Source of the DNA: Membranipora membranacea | Lineage: Eukaryota; Bryozoa; Gymnolaemata; Cheilostomatida; Membraniporidae | DNA: 64,000 bases | Assembly (NCBI GenBank): GCA_914767715.1 | Contig: OU612074.1 | Span: forward strand, 11,628,062 to 11,692,061 | Direction of reading: 5' to 3' | Shown: positions 12,538 to 24,480 of the stretch, in pieces | How positions within the stretch are numbered: position 1 is the first letter of the stretch | How the letters are laid out: every line of letters starts with the position of its first letter | Translations under genes and position numbers: made by a program | Notes under the pieces: generated by a model | What the model saw: the letters and a program-made list of their open reading frames with translations, nothing else | Database searches by the model: none | Told to the model about the DNA's origin: nothing

Positions 12538-14665
12538 ATGGGAGGATCCCCCTCTACACATGTGGCTAATGCCTATGATAAGCCTGTTTATGTGAAGGCT
12601 GAAGCTGAGAGATGTGATCTTCCTCTAGCCAGTTACTCAGTCAGCCTCGGCGTTGAAGGTGAGTATTTTCAAACCAATCATCATGGAACAGGCTTGAATG
12701 TCACCTTAAAGTTAGGGCTGGTCCACTAATTATGGTAACCTATTACTGCCAGTAAGTGCCAGTCACTATTCATTAACTGTTTGATATATATATTCCATAT
12801 TTATTCTGGAGGAGATTAAGTCAGGGATTTTTTTCCAGGCACAAATGAACATACATTCACAAAGTTGCAGATTTAAAAATATGAGGCCAAAATGGATTAA
12901 AAAGCAAGCATAAAAATTATAAACAGTATAATTTACTAGGAAAAGTAAACTTAGACCAATATTAGTCCACAAAATACTTTTAGTCAGTTGATGATATATG
13001 CTAATCAGCTTACGATTAGGAGGTTCTCAAAAATTTCTGGTAGACAATTATTTATGCCTTTGTTTCGCAAAAAAATTGTTGCAGTATTCCACAAGCCCAA
13101 GAACTGAGTAATGGCAGTAACCATATTGGTTGTATGACAGTCACAAGTCAAATTTTTTACTGTTCTGTCTTGTGTTGCTTTTCTAGTATCAGGTGTTGGT
13201 GAGGTATCATATAACAGAGTGGATCCAAAAGCACAATGGGATTGGCACAAGATAATATCTGGCTATACACGAATCAACCCTGGAGATTTTGTGAGATTTG
13301 ATGTCAACTTACCAAGACGAAAGGACACTGTGTATATATCCGCAATCATTTCTGATGGGATCTTGGTGGCAAATTCAATGCCGAAAATGAAAGATCTGAG
13401 CGTTATTGTTGGTGCCAATGCACAGATCTTTGACACAGAGTATGGTTTCCTGTGGAGAGATACGCATGGCCACTATCACCTCAATCAACTGTCTCATGGT
13501 ATTCCTACAAACCAATAATTTTTCAGTTATCTTAATCAGGTCCCAGGACGAAACTATGACAGGTTTCTACTGACCTTAATTTTAACCCTAAAACCTCAAA
13601 CATGAGCAGGCAAAATTGGATATACAAGATTATCAGGTTGTACCCCTGTGTTCTTTTTGGTGAAATCTACCCAAGCAAGTTTGCTTCTGCATGTTTTCCA
13701 TGACCGTCAAATCATTGAATTTTGTATATTTAACAGGAGGCCTACGGGTAGGAAGGAGTAAGAGGGCAGTGCAGAGAAAACCTGTTCCGAGCATGCAAGG
13801 AACTGATCAGAAGGCTATTCAAGTACCGCTGCCTCCACAGATGCGACACAACGCCACAAAGTATATTGGTAAGACTCCAAATTGGCACACAATATACCAA
13901 TACCCTGTTGGCCTGAAAAGCTGAGGAAGTGTCAATTAAAATGAAATGAGCTGTGCGTATTATCATTTGGCTTCGATTTGTTCTATAGTTTTCATTGGGC
14001 GGTGTGAACTGGCCTCTGCATCCCTATCAGAATCCTTAATGGAATCCCTGTCAGAATCCCTATTGGGATCCCTATTGGAATCCCTATTGGAATCCCTATT
14101 GGGATCCCTATAAGAACCTTTATCAGAATCCCTATCGAAATCCCTACTGGGATCCCAATTTGATTCCTTATTGGAATCCCTATAAGAATCCCTATAAGAA
14201 TTCCTATAAGGATCCCTATAAGAATCTATATCAGAATCCCTATCAGAGTAAAAATTATCCAGGGTGTATATAAACAGGCTTGCACAGTAACTGATCAATA
14301 TCTCTCCAGACTCTGCCACTTAAAAAAATGCCTCACAAGAATACCCATTTCTACAGTAGCAACAGGACCTTTTTTTTGGGAGCTACTTTGGTCTGACATT
14401 CTCTTTCGATCAATAAATCAATCTGTTTGAATTTCTGAGAATTACGATTTTTTCTTGTTTTTGTTTCTGAAGGTTACATCATCAGAATAACAAAATAACA
14501 ACCCTTTTTTTATCAATTTTGTTACACATCTTAGGAAATAATGCTATGGTGATGCCTGTAGCAGCGGCTGTTGGGGTATGTCTCGTCATTTTCTTGGCTC
14601 TGTTGGTAGTTATTGGTATAAAGATGCTCAGAGGCCGGTCAAAAGTGCACAGAAGTCGAAGGTGA
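12538..14665 (+). CDS. HVANAY-family membrane protein, paralogue A
   Basis: Exons 12538-12658, 13193-13498 (or from 13187 with the upstream acceptor), 13737-13868 and 14535 onward. The start MGGSPSTHVANAY is set by its three paralogues; an ATG 33 bp upstream is ignored. The core reads WDWHKI..GYTRINPG, then DTVYISAI, DLSVIVGANAQ and DTHGHYH. A dibasic site (GRSKRAV) and the linker exon precede the membrane segment (AVGVCLVIFLALLVVIGIK) and a basic tail (RGRSKVHRSRR). Reading past the exon-4 donor gives an immediate TGA at 14663-14665, used here as the end. If spliced at 14661 as in gene B, the tail exons needed are frameshifted (see 15113-15734). Function unknown; no named family recognised. 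The basic residues after the membrane segment suggest a cytosolic C-terminus. Confidence 0.75.
14030..14250. repeat. 12-bp minisatellite in gene A intron 3
   Basis: About 18 tandem units follow GAATCCCTATNN, with variants GGATCCCTATTG and GAATCCCTATAA. Because 12 is a multiple of 3, the - strand stays open and would spell RDS/RDP repeats; that frame is a by-product of the array. Confidence 0.9.
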
Positions 14666-15112
14666 GAGGGAGCCCCAAGTACTATCAGGGTACCGTTGTA
14701 CTTGTCAGAAATAAAGCATTCAAAGGTTGCCCATTATTCACATTTTTTCTAAATATGATAATTGCCCTTAGGAGCAGTACAATTTGTTCAAAAATATGAT
14801 AACGCTAAAATGTTCAACAATGTGATAGCACAAACACCAAAATGATGATCAATAGAATCTTTTCAACGACAACAAAAATGGTGTTAACATGTATAACAAC
14901 GTATTTCTTTGATCAGACGACTCCGGCTCGTTGTTGAACGCAGATATACTACATGCAAAAGGAGGTATCCTTGATGAAACACAATGATGTCTCCATGGTA
15001 AGTTTGTTGCTTCCAAATTTTGTGTGTGCATTGAGCGATATACATCATGTTTTCACAAGTTGCATAAATGTACTCTGATTTTTACTATACTGTTAAATAT
15101 ATTTCTTCAGGG

Positions 15113-15734
15113 GAAAAAAACTTTAGACGTTGATCTGTCTCCAAAATATGAGAGAGCTGTGTGCGTTTTATTGATGTCAAAAACATTTCCTCTTCTCACT
15201 AAACTGAGGACAGCATTAAATTTCGTTTTCCACATTCCAGTATGCTGGCACTATCCAATTTAAGTCTGAAGTTATTGTCCTCGCATAGGACAGACCACAA
15301 TAAAAAGTTAATAAACCTCACCTAGATAATATGTGCAGACACACTAAATATTATATACTGCCTGGGAAAAACTGTTTTTGAAATAATATTATTAATATAG
15401 ATAGATGCAGATATTATGTGCATCTATCTATATTAATAATATTATTTTCTAACACTATTTTTGCATGCAAGGTAACCTCACTATTTTTTGTCTTACAAGT
15501 AGAGTATATCAGCAAAATTTTCTCACAACTTTTTTAGTATTAGTATTGTTATTCTACTTTATCAGTAAAATCTAAAATCATATGATCAGCTGATAAATAC
15601 AGCTTTGCATTGTTCTAACAGGTAACAACTGCACTGGTGAGAATTATCAAGGAGGATCAAGTGACACATGGGTACCGATCCTGCAATTGGAAACAATAGT
15701 TAAACTAGCTGTAAAAAAATTGATTTCCAGCTAG
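15113..15734 (+). pseudogene. Relic cytoplasmic-tail exons of gene A
   Basis: The segment 15622-15734 is clearly homologous to the last exon of gene B (NNCTGENYQGGSSDT against LDFTSEVYQGESRKT) and keeps the CAG acceptor. The expected preceding exon is recognisable at about 15114-15165, after CTTCAG. In the phase needed it meets TAG at once; one base over it reads LDVDLSPKYERAV, comparable with gene B's PDSDGSEYVKFDAPV. A further acceptor/donor pair brackets 14920-14999 without a usable frame. The long tail therefore seems ancestral to A and B and was lost by frameshift in A, although an unusual splice choice cannot be excluded. Confidence 0.5.
15382..15446. repeat. Perfect 28-bp inverted repeat (hairpin)
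   Basis: Two 28-bp arms (15382-15409 and 15419-15446) are exact reverse complements around a 9-base loop (GATATTATG). The stem is AT-rich apart from a central ATAGATAGATGCA block. It lies among the relic tail exons of gene A. Confidence 0.9.
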
Positions 15735-17082
15735 CACAAATATTTTTCTTTGAAAATTCACTCAGATTTTTTTCTTTCATACAAACTATTATATTCATGA
15801 TTTTTTTACTCTGTTCCACTTGCATCAATAATATAATATTATATATCTATATACATATGAATACTATTCCACATCTTTTCCTCCGACCCCTTTTATCTAT
15901 ACAATGAACCAATCTAAAGTGTAGTCAAGTAAAAGTTAAAAGTACATGATGCTCCTAAAATGTTAAAAAATTGCAAATAGTTATACAAGCATCTTGCGCC
16001 GATATAGTATACTAAAAAAATATGTGTGCAAATAAATCTATACAAGTATAAAACTCTATTCCCCAAAAAAACACTTAGTAGTCTGTACTATGTTGTTCTA
16101 TTTATTATATGAATTTTCTTGGATGGACATAACTTCCCTGGTTCTAGCAGGATGAAAAAGGCTAAAGACACTGTTAGTTTGGATAATTGATATGAATCCA
16201 TGGATCAGTGGTAAAATACACAGTATGGCTATTTGTGGAAAGATTGAATCAGTATCAGAATCAGTAAATGGATCTAGATAACATTCTTGCAGCTTTACTT
16301 TTATGCATTGACTGACTTCCGAGTAACAAACTTTAAAAACTCAGACTCAGTTCATGAAACCCTGCACTTCCCTGCCCTGCTCCTTCAGTGCGTTCCCACG
16401 ACCTGGCAGGTGATTTGTTAAATTAATCTAGTCCTGAAACAGCAAATCTTTTTTCTCAGCCTGACCTTGTCTAGAAAAAGAGTCATACAAACGAGGAAAC
16501 AGTTTTTGGCAAGCTGGGTAACTTAATTATGACTAACCATCTGCAAATGATCATTTGGCATGTTTATGTTACTAACATTCACATATTTCTGTTACTGACA
16601 CATATTTAATGTGTGGAGGTCAAACAAAACGACACTGCATAGATAAAATTGAACTCCAGTTTTGAGAAGCGTCGCATTCCAGAGGTGTGCCAATGGGTTT
16701 TTAGATCTGTCATCGCATTCCTAGTGTGTGTCTGACAACCTTGGTGGCATCAGCTTACAAAACCGCCATATCATTAATCACTGTTTAGTCACACTGTCTT
16801 CGTCAGATGTTTTAAGAACAGTCCTAGGAACAAGGAAAAGTTTTTTGGCATGCTTCCAGAGAGTTACTAATAGCTGAGCTGGTCGATAGGACAGTTAAGT
16901 TTCTCAAAAAATACTACAATAGAAGAGAAGAGGATCATCAGCTAATCATGAATCATAAGTAGTCACAATGAGTCACCGCCTAAATTATTCTCTTGTAAAT
17001 TCCAGCACTTATCTGCAACTCCAAGGAATATTCACCACCCTCGCAAATATGTACAAACACCTTAACACAGTTACACACTATG
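15735..17082. other. Intergenic, no gene seen
   Basis: AT-rich sequence with short frames only. No splice-bounded exon, repeat array or RNA gene could be supported. Confidence 0.5.
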
Positions 17083-17570
17083 CAGGGGTGCTCAAACCTT
17101 TTCGTCAGCAGGCCATTTTTAAAAATTAGCATATTTAAGTGGGCCAGACTTTTTTGCGTCAAGCAAGCAGGCTATCTGTCAGGGGCGTTGAGTTTATTAT
17201 TGAACCCCAGATCTGCGCGAAGGGCGAAAACACTTTTGGATCTGGGGTTGGCAAGTAAAATTCTTGGGTAGGAAAGATCTGGGGGTTGAGCTCACTGTGC
17301 CCTTGAGGCAGGGATTAGCTCAGTTCTGTTAGCTGTATTGTATAGTGTAACTGTAACAGCTTCATTCAGATCCTCATGTTTCCTCATATGCATAATTAGC
17401 ATTGTTGTCATCAATGAGTGTATAAAACAAAACTTGATGCGTGTTTTGGCCATGAGTAAACTTTCAGCCTAAACAAACCGCAACGGGTGAGTTTTATTAT
17501 GGGCAAGTGGGCCACCTAAAAATGACAAGTGGTCCAAATTTGGCCCACAGACCGTAGTTTGAGCACCCCT
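17083..17570. mobile_element. Non-autonomous hAT-like transposon
   Basis: The left end CAGGGGTGCTCAAAC is matched by the right end GTTTGAGCACCCCT, forming near-perfect terminal inverted repeats. The body has the GGCCA/TGGCC-rich sequence typical of hAT MITEs next to both ends. The flanks ACACTATG and AAACTACT agree at five of eight positions and may be an eroded 8-bp target duplication. No transposase frame is present. Confidence 0.7.
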
Positions 17571-18790
17571 AAACTACTGTATACTCATGTTACAAGGGAA
17601 GGTCTGAAAAGTTTTGTGACTGACCCTGAACCACCAGAATCCACCATGTGTTTAGAGGTACTGGTACATCCACCAATTTATACACTATTAGACTTTCACT
17701 ATATTATGCTCTTACAAAGTATTGATACACAGTTACATATAGGGAAGGTTATCACGCTGTTAACTTGAAATTGCCGTAATCTATCCTCAATGTACTGTCA
17801 AACTTAGATACCAGATCCCAGGATTTATTTCAGGCTTAGACTAGTTGCTTTTATTATGAAAATCACCAATATTCCCCAACACAGACCCTTGAAATGATTA
17901 TGATCCGCAGATTTAACCAATGATTTATCTACAACCCAATATTCTTGAGACATTGCAGTTTTCAACCTGCCTTTTGTAAAGAGATGGAAATGGAGAAGGA
18001 GACGGAAGCTTTGCGAGCATAATCAATAAATTCTAAGGATTACATCCTACTAAGAAGCTCAGTTAAGATCAAGAATGAATAACTGTCTGCAATGATTATT
18101 TTTTCCTTTTTAAATCCCAGATGCCAACAAGATGCAAGTTTTATGCATTTCATCATTTTTAGTGTACTAAAACCTGTAATAGTGGCCACTTTTTTATTGA
18201 AGTAGCATACCAATGGTTAGAAGAAAAGATAATATTACTATGATCTATTCTAAAGAAATCCACTTCAACATCCTTGTACTGAAGTTTACTTGCTGTTTTT
18301 ACTTTTCAGGCCTGATACTGAGAGAGACCTTGCGATTTCAACCAACAATTTATCACTTACTTAACCAATAATTTAAACATTTCTCTGTATGACGAGTGTG
18401 GTACTAAACTGCCTGTGAGTGATACAAATTTGCTGGCCACAAGATGGAAGCTTTGTGAGCATTACCAATAAATTCTAAATTATACATCCTTCTTTGAAGC
18501 TCAGTGAGTGTCAAGAATAAATCACTGTCTGCATAGTCGGATACCGGTCTTTGTTTAAAGGAACTCGATAATAGTATGTTATGAAATATGAAGCTCTAAA
18601 ATCAAATTAATCAAAAAAATCTGTGTCATTCTCTGATGACAACATCCATGCGCACTTGTGACGCATAATTAAACATACTTTCCTGTTAAACAAAAATTTG
18701 TTCTGCTTTGTGATTGGCTTCTCTTTTGTTTCTTAATTTGGGCATCGGGTGTCATCTTCAGCTCAGTGGAAGACATAAGCCATAGCCGAG
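17571..18790. other. Intergenic between genes A and B
   Basis: No gene seen. Two stretches resemble each other (around 17990-18090 and 18440-18525, both with GGAAGCTTTG.GAGCAT and AATAAATTCTAA), so a short duplication is present. Confidence 0.45.
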
Positions 18791-18796
18791 GAAGAG

Positions 18797-18804
18797 TATA
18801 TAAG
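18797..18804 (+). promoter_or_regulatory. TATA box of HVANAY gene B
   Basis: TATATAAG within GAAGAGTATATAAGCAG lies 74 bp before the ATG, with transcription expected near 18828. The flanking GAAGA and CAG are shared with genes C and D. Confidence 0.65.
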
Positions 18805-18872
18805 CAGTACAATCTTTCAAGATATCCAAAGAGTGTTCGACTTGACTTACTAGATTTCACAGTAATATAGCA

Positions 18873-21642
18873 ATGGGGGGAACGAGCTCTACACATGTGG
18901 CTAATGCCTATCGCCGCCCTATCTATGTAAGAGCTGATGCGGAGAGAAAATACCTTACTGAGGACAGTTCATCATACAGCGGAGGTGTTGAGGGTAGGTG
19001 CTTTTATTTAAACATTGTGTTTGTTGCTGTTCACTTCATATATTATCACTGCCATGGTGTTGGTTGATTTTTACAAAGCTTTAGTTCACAGACCATGTGT
19101 GCAGTAAGGGGGATTTGAAGTTCTCAATATTGAGGTGGTTACTCAATGTTGCATGAGGATATGCATTGTATTGCAGTAACAAGTGGTTTTTATTTTCAGT
19201 CGCAGATGTTGGCGGGGTTTCTGGAAGCGGTAGCAGGTCACGTAAATGGGATTGGAACAAGATCAGAGCTGGTTTTACAAGAATCAATCCCGGTCACTAC
19301 GTGAGGTTCGATGTTGACTTATCAGGGAAGGATACAGTATACATAACTGCCATCACTACAGATGGCATATTGGTAGCAAATGCATTACCGAAAAGGAAAG
19401 ATTTGAGTGTCATTATTGGAGCGAACGCGCAAATTTATGACACAAAGCATGGTTCAGTGTGGAAAGATTCACATGGGCGTTATCACCCTCTTCGTCAAGG
19501 TCAGTCATTTCAACAAATCATGTTTCGTTCTTTGTCTTTGCCCACATGAAGGCAGGGGTTGATATGAAACTTTGATTTTAGTAGTGATAGATGGAGTCTA
19601 TAATGTGTGCCCAAGCTTTCTTCTATATATATCTACCATTCCACACCATGCCAATGCTTTGTAATTACGGAAAACAAAGTAATCAAGAAAATAAATATGC
19701 AAGTTCTGTGTAGGCGATGTTTCAAAAAAACAGTCTGGTGACAGACCCTGTTGGAAAATTTATCCTGGACTCTACTTTGGGTTGAATGCCCAATTGGGGA
19801 AAAATGGCAGATTGTTTATATATAATTAATATAATATAATTAACTTTAAATATATATTTTGGGACAAAATTCTTTATTCCCCAAATGAGGCATTCTTGTC
19901 AAAGATCAGTTTGACAGGAAGAAAGAGTTTGATAGATCCTGATGTGCATAATCTGACCACCAATTCGATGTTTGGAGGGTTTTGTACGATTTTTCCAACA
20001 ACACCCTTTGGTCGGAGTAATAGTTTACAAGTACAATGTAATATATGTTCTCCAAATCATCTTATTTTCACTAATCTTTCGCATGATATCAGTAAAGGTT
20101 GTGTCATATCTACTTGTATAATGACCTCTCTTGATAGGGAGAGGAAAAAGGGCTTTGGAGGGAAATTCTTTATCAGGCATGCATCCAATGAACCAGAACT
20201 TCATGAATGTAACTATGCCTTCACAGCTTGGACATGGCGCCACTAAATCAAGTAAGATTTCTGTCTCGTTGATACTGTTGTTGTTGTTGTTGTTGTTATG
20301 ATGTGTTATGTGACATATATTATCATGCTTGATCAGACCTTCCCAGTTCTACAATTGATGCATTTTTCTGTTGCTGAAGTATAATCTCAAAGCTTGTTAC
20401 GATAATGGCTCAAATATTGTTCACCATTTGCAGGTGAATATACCACAGGTGTACCAATGGCAGCGATTGGAATTTGTCTCATCGTTCTCCTTGCTGGGTT
20501 AGCAGTTATTGGTATAAAGAGACTCAGAGGACAGTCAAAGGCAAGCAAGGGACGAAGGTTAGAGATACTGTATAATTCTCAGATTATGTTTGTTAATTAT
20601 ATGTTTTTATTTGAAAACCACATCTTAGTACATCAATGCGATGAAGCGATTAACATAACAGAAAGCAATGGTAACATGTTGCAATATCCTGGAACCTAAT
20701 TAGTTGTTAAGATATGACTGCAGAGAACTCCTTGTTCTGCAGTTTGCAGTTGTGCCTGCTCACTATAGATACTACAGCTGCGAATTGTTGGTAAAGTTTG
20801 TTGGATAGGTGAAGGTAACTCTTTGGTCTCACACACAACCAACATACAACGTCCAGCACAAAGTATTAGCACCAAAAATACAAACATTATTACTGCACCT
20901 GCAAATACACTTACAATGAATGCTTTACATCTTCATAGATTAATCTTGTAGTTTCAATTTCAGTTGTTAGCTTCTACATCTGTGTGAAAAGATGATAGCG
21001 AAAATGAAAAATGGAAATAAATACAAACTTTTCACTCCTTTTTACTGATTGACCAAACTGTTCTGATGATGATTACAGGGAAAGGGGAATGAAACCTGAT
21101 TCAGATGGCTCAGAATATGTCAAGTTTGACGCACCTGTTCCAACAGAGCTTCAGCTTAGTGATGGTAGTGGATGTAGTGATGATTCTGCTAACTCGGATC
21201 AAACAGTGACCAATGAACGCTGCTATGATAAAACACCTGAATATGTTTATGGTAAGTCTGTTGTTCAGAAATCATTGTTGCTGATTTGTGGAAGACACAC
21301 TAAATTCTGCACTGTAGAATTCAAGATCTTTATATTATTCTAGTACTTGATGTTCTTCGGATTTCATGAGCCCTCATTTATAACAGTTTTCACTTTCATA
21401 GCATTGGCCAACAATCTTGACCCCGCCCCCCTCTCCCATTGAGGCAATTAGGGCAAATGATGTTGCATCTCCTTTAAATAAACTATAACTACAAAATCTT
21501 TTCCCCTAACAATTCAAGTTACATAACATAAGATACAATAAGCTTAGTTTCTTTATTTTGGTTTACTGTTATAGGCCTGGACTTCACTAGTGAGGTTTAT
21601 CAAGGAGAATCAAGAAAAACAGAAAATTTCAGTTACATATAA
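18873..21642 (+). CDS. HVANAY-family membrane protein, paralogue B (long tail)
   Basis: Exons 18873-18993, 19206-19499 (or from 19200), 20138-20251, 20434-20557, 21079-21251, 21575-21642; phases close perfectly to 297 residues. It starts MGGTSSTHVANAY and continues with RPIYVRADAERKYL. The core is WDWNKIRAGFTRINPGHYVR, DTVYITAITTDGILVANA, DLSVIIGANAQIYDT and WKDSHGRYH. Exon 3 opens with a dibasic RGKRAL site. Exon 4 carries the membrane segment (AAIGICLIVLLAGLAVIGIK). Exons 5-6 add an acidic tail of about 80 residues, with GSEYVKFD, ERCYDKTPEYVYG and EVYQGES, that looks like a signalling tail rich in tyrosines. Skipping the exon-4 donor instead gives about 47 other residues to TAA at 20697. 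AATAAA follows at 21925. Function unknown. Confidence 0.8.
20277..20297. repeat. (TTG)n microsatellite
   Basis: Seven TTG units lie just after exon 3 of gene B. Confidence 0.85.
20696..20887 (-). CDS. Small antisense reading frame with signal-like N-terminus
   Basis: This 63-codon frame lies inside intron 4 of gene B on the opposite strand. It opens MFVFLVLILCAGRCMLVVC, which reads as a signal peptide or membrane segment, and continues with a Gln/Ser-rich stretch. A plausible acceptor (TTTGCAG) sits about 10 bases before the ATG on this strand, so it could be an exon of an unseen gene. No partner exon or promoter was found, and a chance frame is as likely. Confidence 0.2.
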   Translation of the reverse strand: MFVFLVLILCAGRCMLVVCETKELPSPIQQTLPTIRSCSIYSEQAQLQTAEQGVLCSHILTTN

Positions 21643-21924
21643 CTTCTCCAACTGAAAAGAATGTTACTAGCTTCTGCCAGAGCCTGGATTCCATCTGGTT
21701 TGAATGGTGCTCACTGTATTTCACTTTTTAAATCTTGATTCATTCAGATTAGCTATCACTGCTTACAGCTTGACTGCAAAACAAATATTTCATACTTTAT
21801 TGCAAATTTTTAAAATATTTTTTAGAAAAATCCATATTATTCCTTTTAATCATATGTACATGAGAATTGCTTGCATTTTGTAGCCTCATTTTTGTCTACC
21901 CTAGATGCATGAAGTACTTGCAGG

Positions 21925-21930
21925 AATAAA
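21925..21930 (+). terminator. Poly(A) signal of gene B
   Basis: AATAAA lies 283 bp after the gene B stop. Genes B and C converge, and their candidate signals are about 190 bp apart. Confidence 0.55.
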
Positions 21931-22120
21931 ATGTGACAAATTTTCACATGCTTGAAATAGCTAAATTTAAGGTTAGCTTACTTATTCTCATCTTCTCTGC
22001 TTTAGAACAGCTTATACTGACCACCTTGCTAGCCAAGATTTAGGCCTAGCCAATGAATTAGTTGCAGAGCACTATCGTAGTCAGAATAGTCTACCATTTG
22101 AAAGTTTCCGTGAGCAAATA

Positions 22121-22126
22121 TTTATT
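22121..22126 (-). terminator. Poly(A) signal of gene C
   Basis: AATAAA on the - strand lies 66 bp after the gene C stop. Confidence 0.6.
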
Positions 22127-22191
22127 GTCAGAAGCAGAATTTTTAATTCGCACTCAACAATAAAAATATGTGCACTAATTGATGAATTACA

Positions 22192-23637
22192 TTAATTCTT
22201 TCTGTTGCGTCTCTTTATTCCGACAACTGCTAATCCTGCCATGAGAACGACAAGACATACTCCAGCAACGGCTGCTATTGGAACTGCCAGAGAATTATCA
22301 CCTGAAAATATTTTAGGAACATAAAGACCAAGGCGAACTGTCGGGTAGTGTGATTCCTTCTCAATCTCATGCAGGAACAATACATCTTTGCTAGAAAAAT
22401 GACCAAGCATTTGGTTGTTGCTGCGTCATTGCAAATGATTTTCAATATTGCAATTCTCAAGATATTGAATTTAGCCTTATAAAGCTGGAATCCGTTAGAA
22501 ATTACTGTTATTTTGTTGCTTCGGTAGAAACAAATAGAGAGGCTTGAATGAATTTAAACTACTCATACGGCACCAATGCACATTGATTTTGACATATTAC
22601 GCAAAATAAATGAGTAGTGATTTATTTTATCAGCCAAGAAGAGCTTACAAATTGAAATTAAATCAGCCCTTTCGGACAAATGGGTAGCAAAATTCATTAT
22701 AATTGGACAATAAAACGTTTGATGTCTCACCGATTGCCTTGGTGGTGCCTTTTCCAGGTTGTGGTAAAAAGTTCATTGCATGCATGTCTGAGGCATGTTT
22801 TGCCTGCAAAGCTCGTCTACGACGCACCACCAATGCACCCTCTGCAAAAGAAGAAGTTATATAATACGAATTAAAATTTCGATTAGGATTACAATTTTTA
22901 GAGGCTCAAAATTCAGGCAACAAACTGCTTTAAATTGGTTAAGCCATTTGTCTGCATCTTAGGATGTGAAAGGTCAAAGAGGGAGTTAGAACTTTGCCTG
23001 AGATAAAGTATATTAAAATGAAAGTAATCCTTATCTTTGACAATGAACTTACATACGCGCCTGATAAATTTTTGTTTGTTAAATAACTAGTATATTTCCT
23101 GTTGATTCAATAAGTAAGACCATATAACAAAGCCCATACATAAATCTGTTCGGACCGGACCCTTATTTCTGATCTATTGAAATGGGAAATAAGACAATGC
23201 TATTGAATAAATGACTTCGTCCCAAATCTTTAATTTGATTGTGTGATTCTACAATACCATCAGGCACACTACGACGCCGGCGGCCATGGTAGTTATCATG
23301 AGTATCTTTCCAAACATGACCATGTTTGGTGTCATATATCATTGCATTGGCACCAACAATAACGCTCAAGTCTGCTCTTCTAGGCAAAGCATCTGCCACC
23401 AATATCCCATCTTCTGTGATCGCCGAGACATAGACTGTGTCTTTACCAGACAAGTCTACATCAAACCTCACATAGTGCCCAGGATTGATTCTAGTAAAGC
23501 CGGCTCTGATCTTGTTCCAATCCCACTGTGCTGACCCGCTACCACTCACAGAGCCTCCACCCACACCTGCGACTGGAATAGCAAAAACAACACTGTGTTG
23601 TATATTGAATTCAAAGATAATAAATAGTAATAAATAG

Positions 23638-23673
<36 letters not shown>

Positions 23674-23925
23674 TAATAATAATATTCTTTTGCTTCTTAG
23701 ATCATCGAGGTAAAATTTACATCACCCCATAGATATTATTACGCTTCACCCTTTACATTTTCGCACACTCGATAAATTGAGCTGGGTAAGACGGTAAAAC
23801 TTACCATCAACGCTGCCACTGGCTGAGAAACTAGACATTGTAAGGAAACTTCTCTCGGCATAAGCTTTGACATAGATAGGTAGATGATAGGCATTCGCCA
23901 CGTGTGTTGATTCCGACCCTCCCAT
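22192..23925 (-). CDS. HVANAY-family membrane protein, paralogue C
   Basis: Exons on the - strand: 23925-23805, 23566-23258 (or from 23572), 22841-22731 and 22301-22192; all internal junctions are phase 1, giving 216 residues. It starts MGGSESTHVANAY and continues with LPIYVKAYAERSFL. The core is WDWNKIRAGFTRINPGHYVR, DTVYVSAITEDGILVADA, DLSVIVGANAMIYDT, then RRRRSVPDG at the exon 2/3 junction and VRRRRAL at the start of exon 3; both fit a furin-type R-x-K/R-R consensus. Exon 4 encodes AVAGVCLVVLMAGLAVVGIK, then RRNRKN-stop, so there is no long tail. Exon 2 has CAG acceptors 6 nt apart (TCGCAG between them). It converges on gene B. Function unknown. Confidence 0.82.
23641..23671. repeat. (TA)n microsatellite
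   Basis: About fifteen uninterrupted TA units lie in intron 1 of gene C. Confidence 0.95.
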
Positions 23926-23986
23926 TCTTCAATATCATATGTTAGCAAGGTATTCATAATTGACATATGAAAACAGCGTGCACTGC

Positions 23987-23995
23987 TTTTTATAG
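23987..23995 (-). promoter_or_regulatory. TATA box of HVANAY gene C
   Basis: On the - strand AAGACTATAAAAAGCAG lies about 65 bp before the ATG. Gene D has AAGACTATAAAAACAG at the same place. Confidence 0.7.
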
Positions 23996-24191
23996 TCTTG
24001 CAGGAACAGGAACAGCAATATTACAAACACAAAACTGATTTCCTGAACATTTTGGTGGCCTTCTATTTGTGTTTATATTATTATTCACTATGGTTAATGA
24101 CAATGTGTCTTCTGTGGGGAATAGCGACATTCAATTCAAAAGATGATGTTTGTATCTTAAGAAGGCCATATCTTTTAATTCGAGGACTTCC

Positions 24192-24480
24192 ATAAACACC
24201 ATCACAACCGCCACCACCAACACCAGCACCAGCACCAACTGCAGCAACACCAACAGCAACATGACCAAAACCACAGCCAACGACAACACCACCAATACCA
24301 ACAACAATACCAACAACAACACCAACTCCACCACCAGCACCAACAAAAAAACTACCAAAAACAACACCAACTCCGCCACCAAGACCATCACCAAAAACCA
24401 CATCAAAAACCAACATCACCACTAGCCCCAGCAAAACCAACACAAACACAACCTCCACCAACCCCGTCTACATCACCACC
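24192..24480. repeat. (ACN)n low-complexity array
   Basis: A purine/C-rich array of ACC/AAC triplets begins about 200 bp upstream of the gene C TATA box. Long frames on both strands (Thr/Asn one way, Gly/Val the other) follow from the composition and are not genes. Confidence 0.85.

Noticed and set aside
13963-14319. 118-codon - strand frame with RDS/RDP repeats resembling an RS-domain protein
   Set aside because: The repeated part is exactly the 12-bp minisatellite, open because the unit length is divisible by three, and it lies in an intron of gene A.
24081-24461. Long overlapping frames on both strands (126, 91 and 91 codons)
   Set aside because: They are produced by the ACN triplet array: Thr/Asn one way, Gly/Val or Val/Leu the other. 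There are no splice sites, domain or start context.
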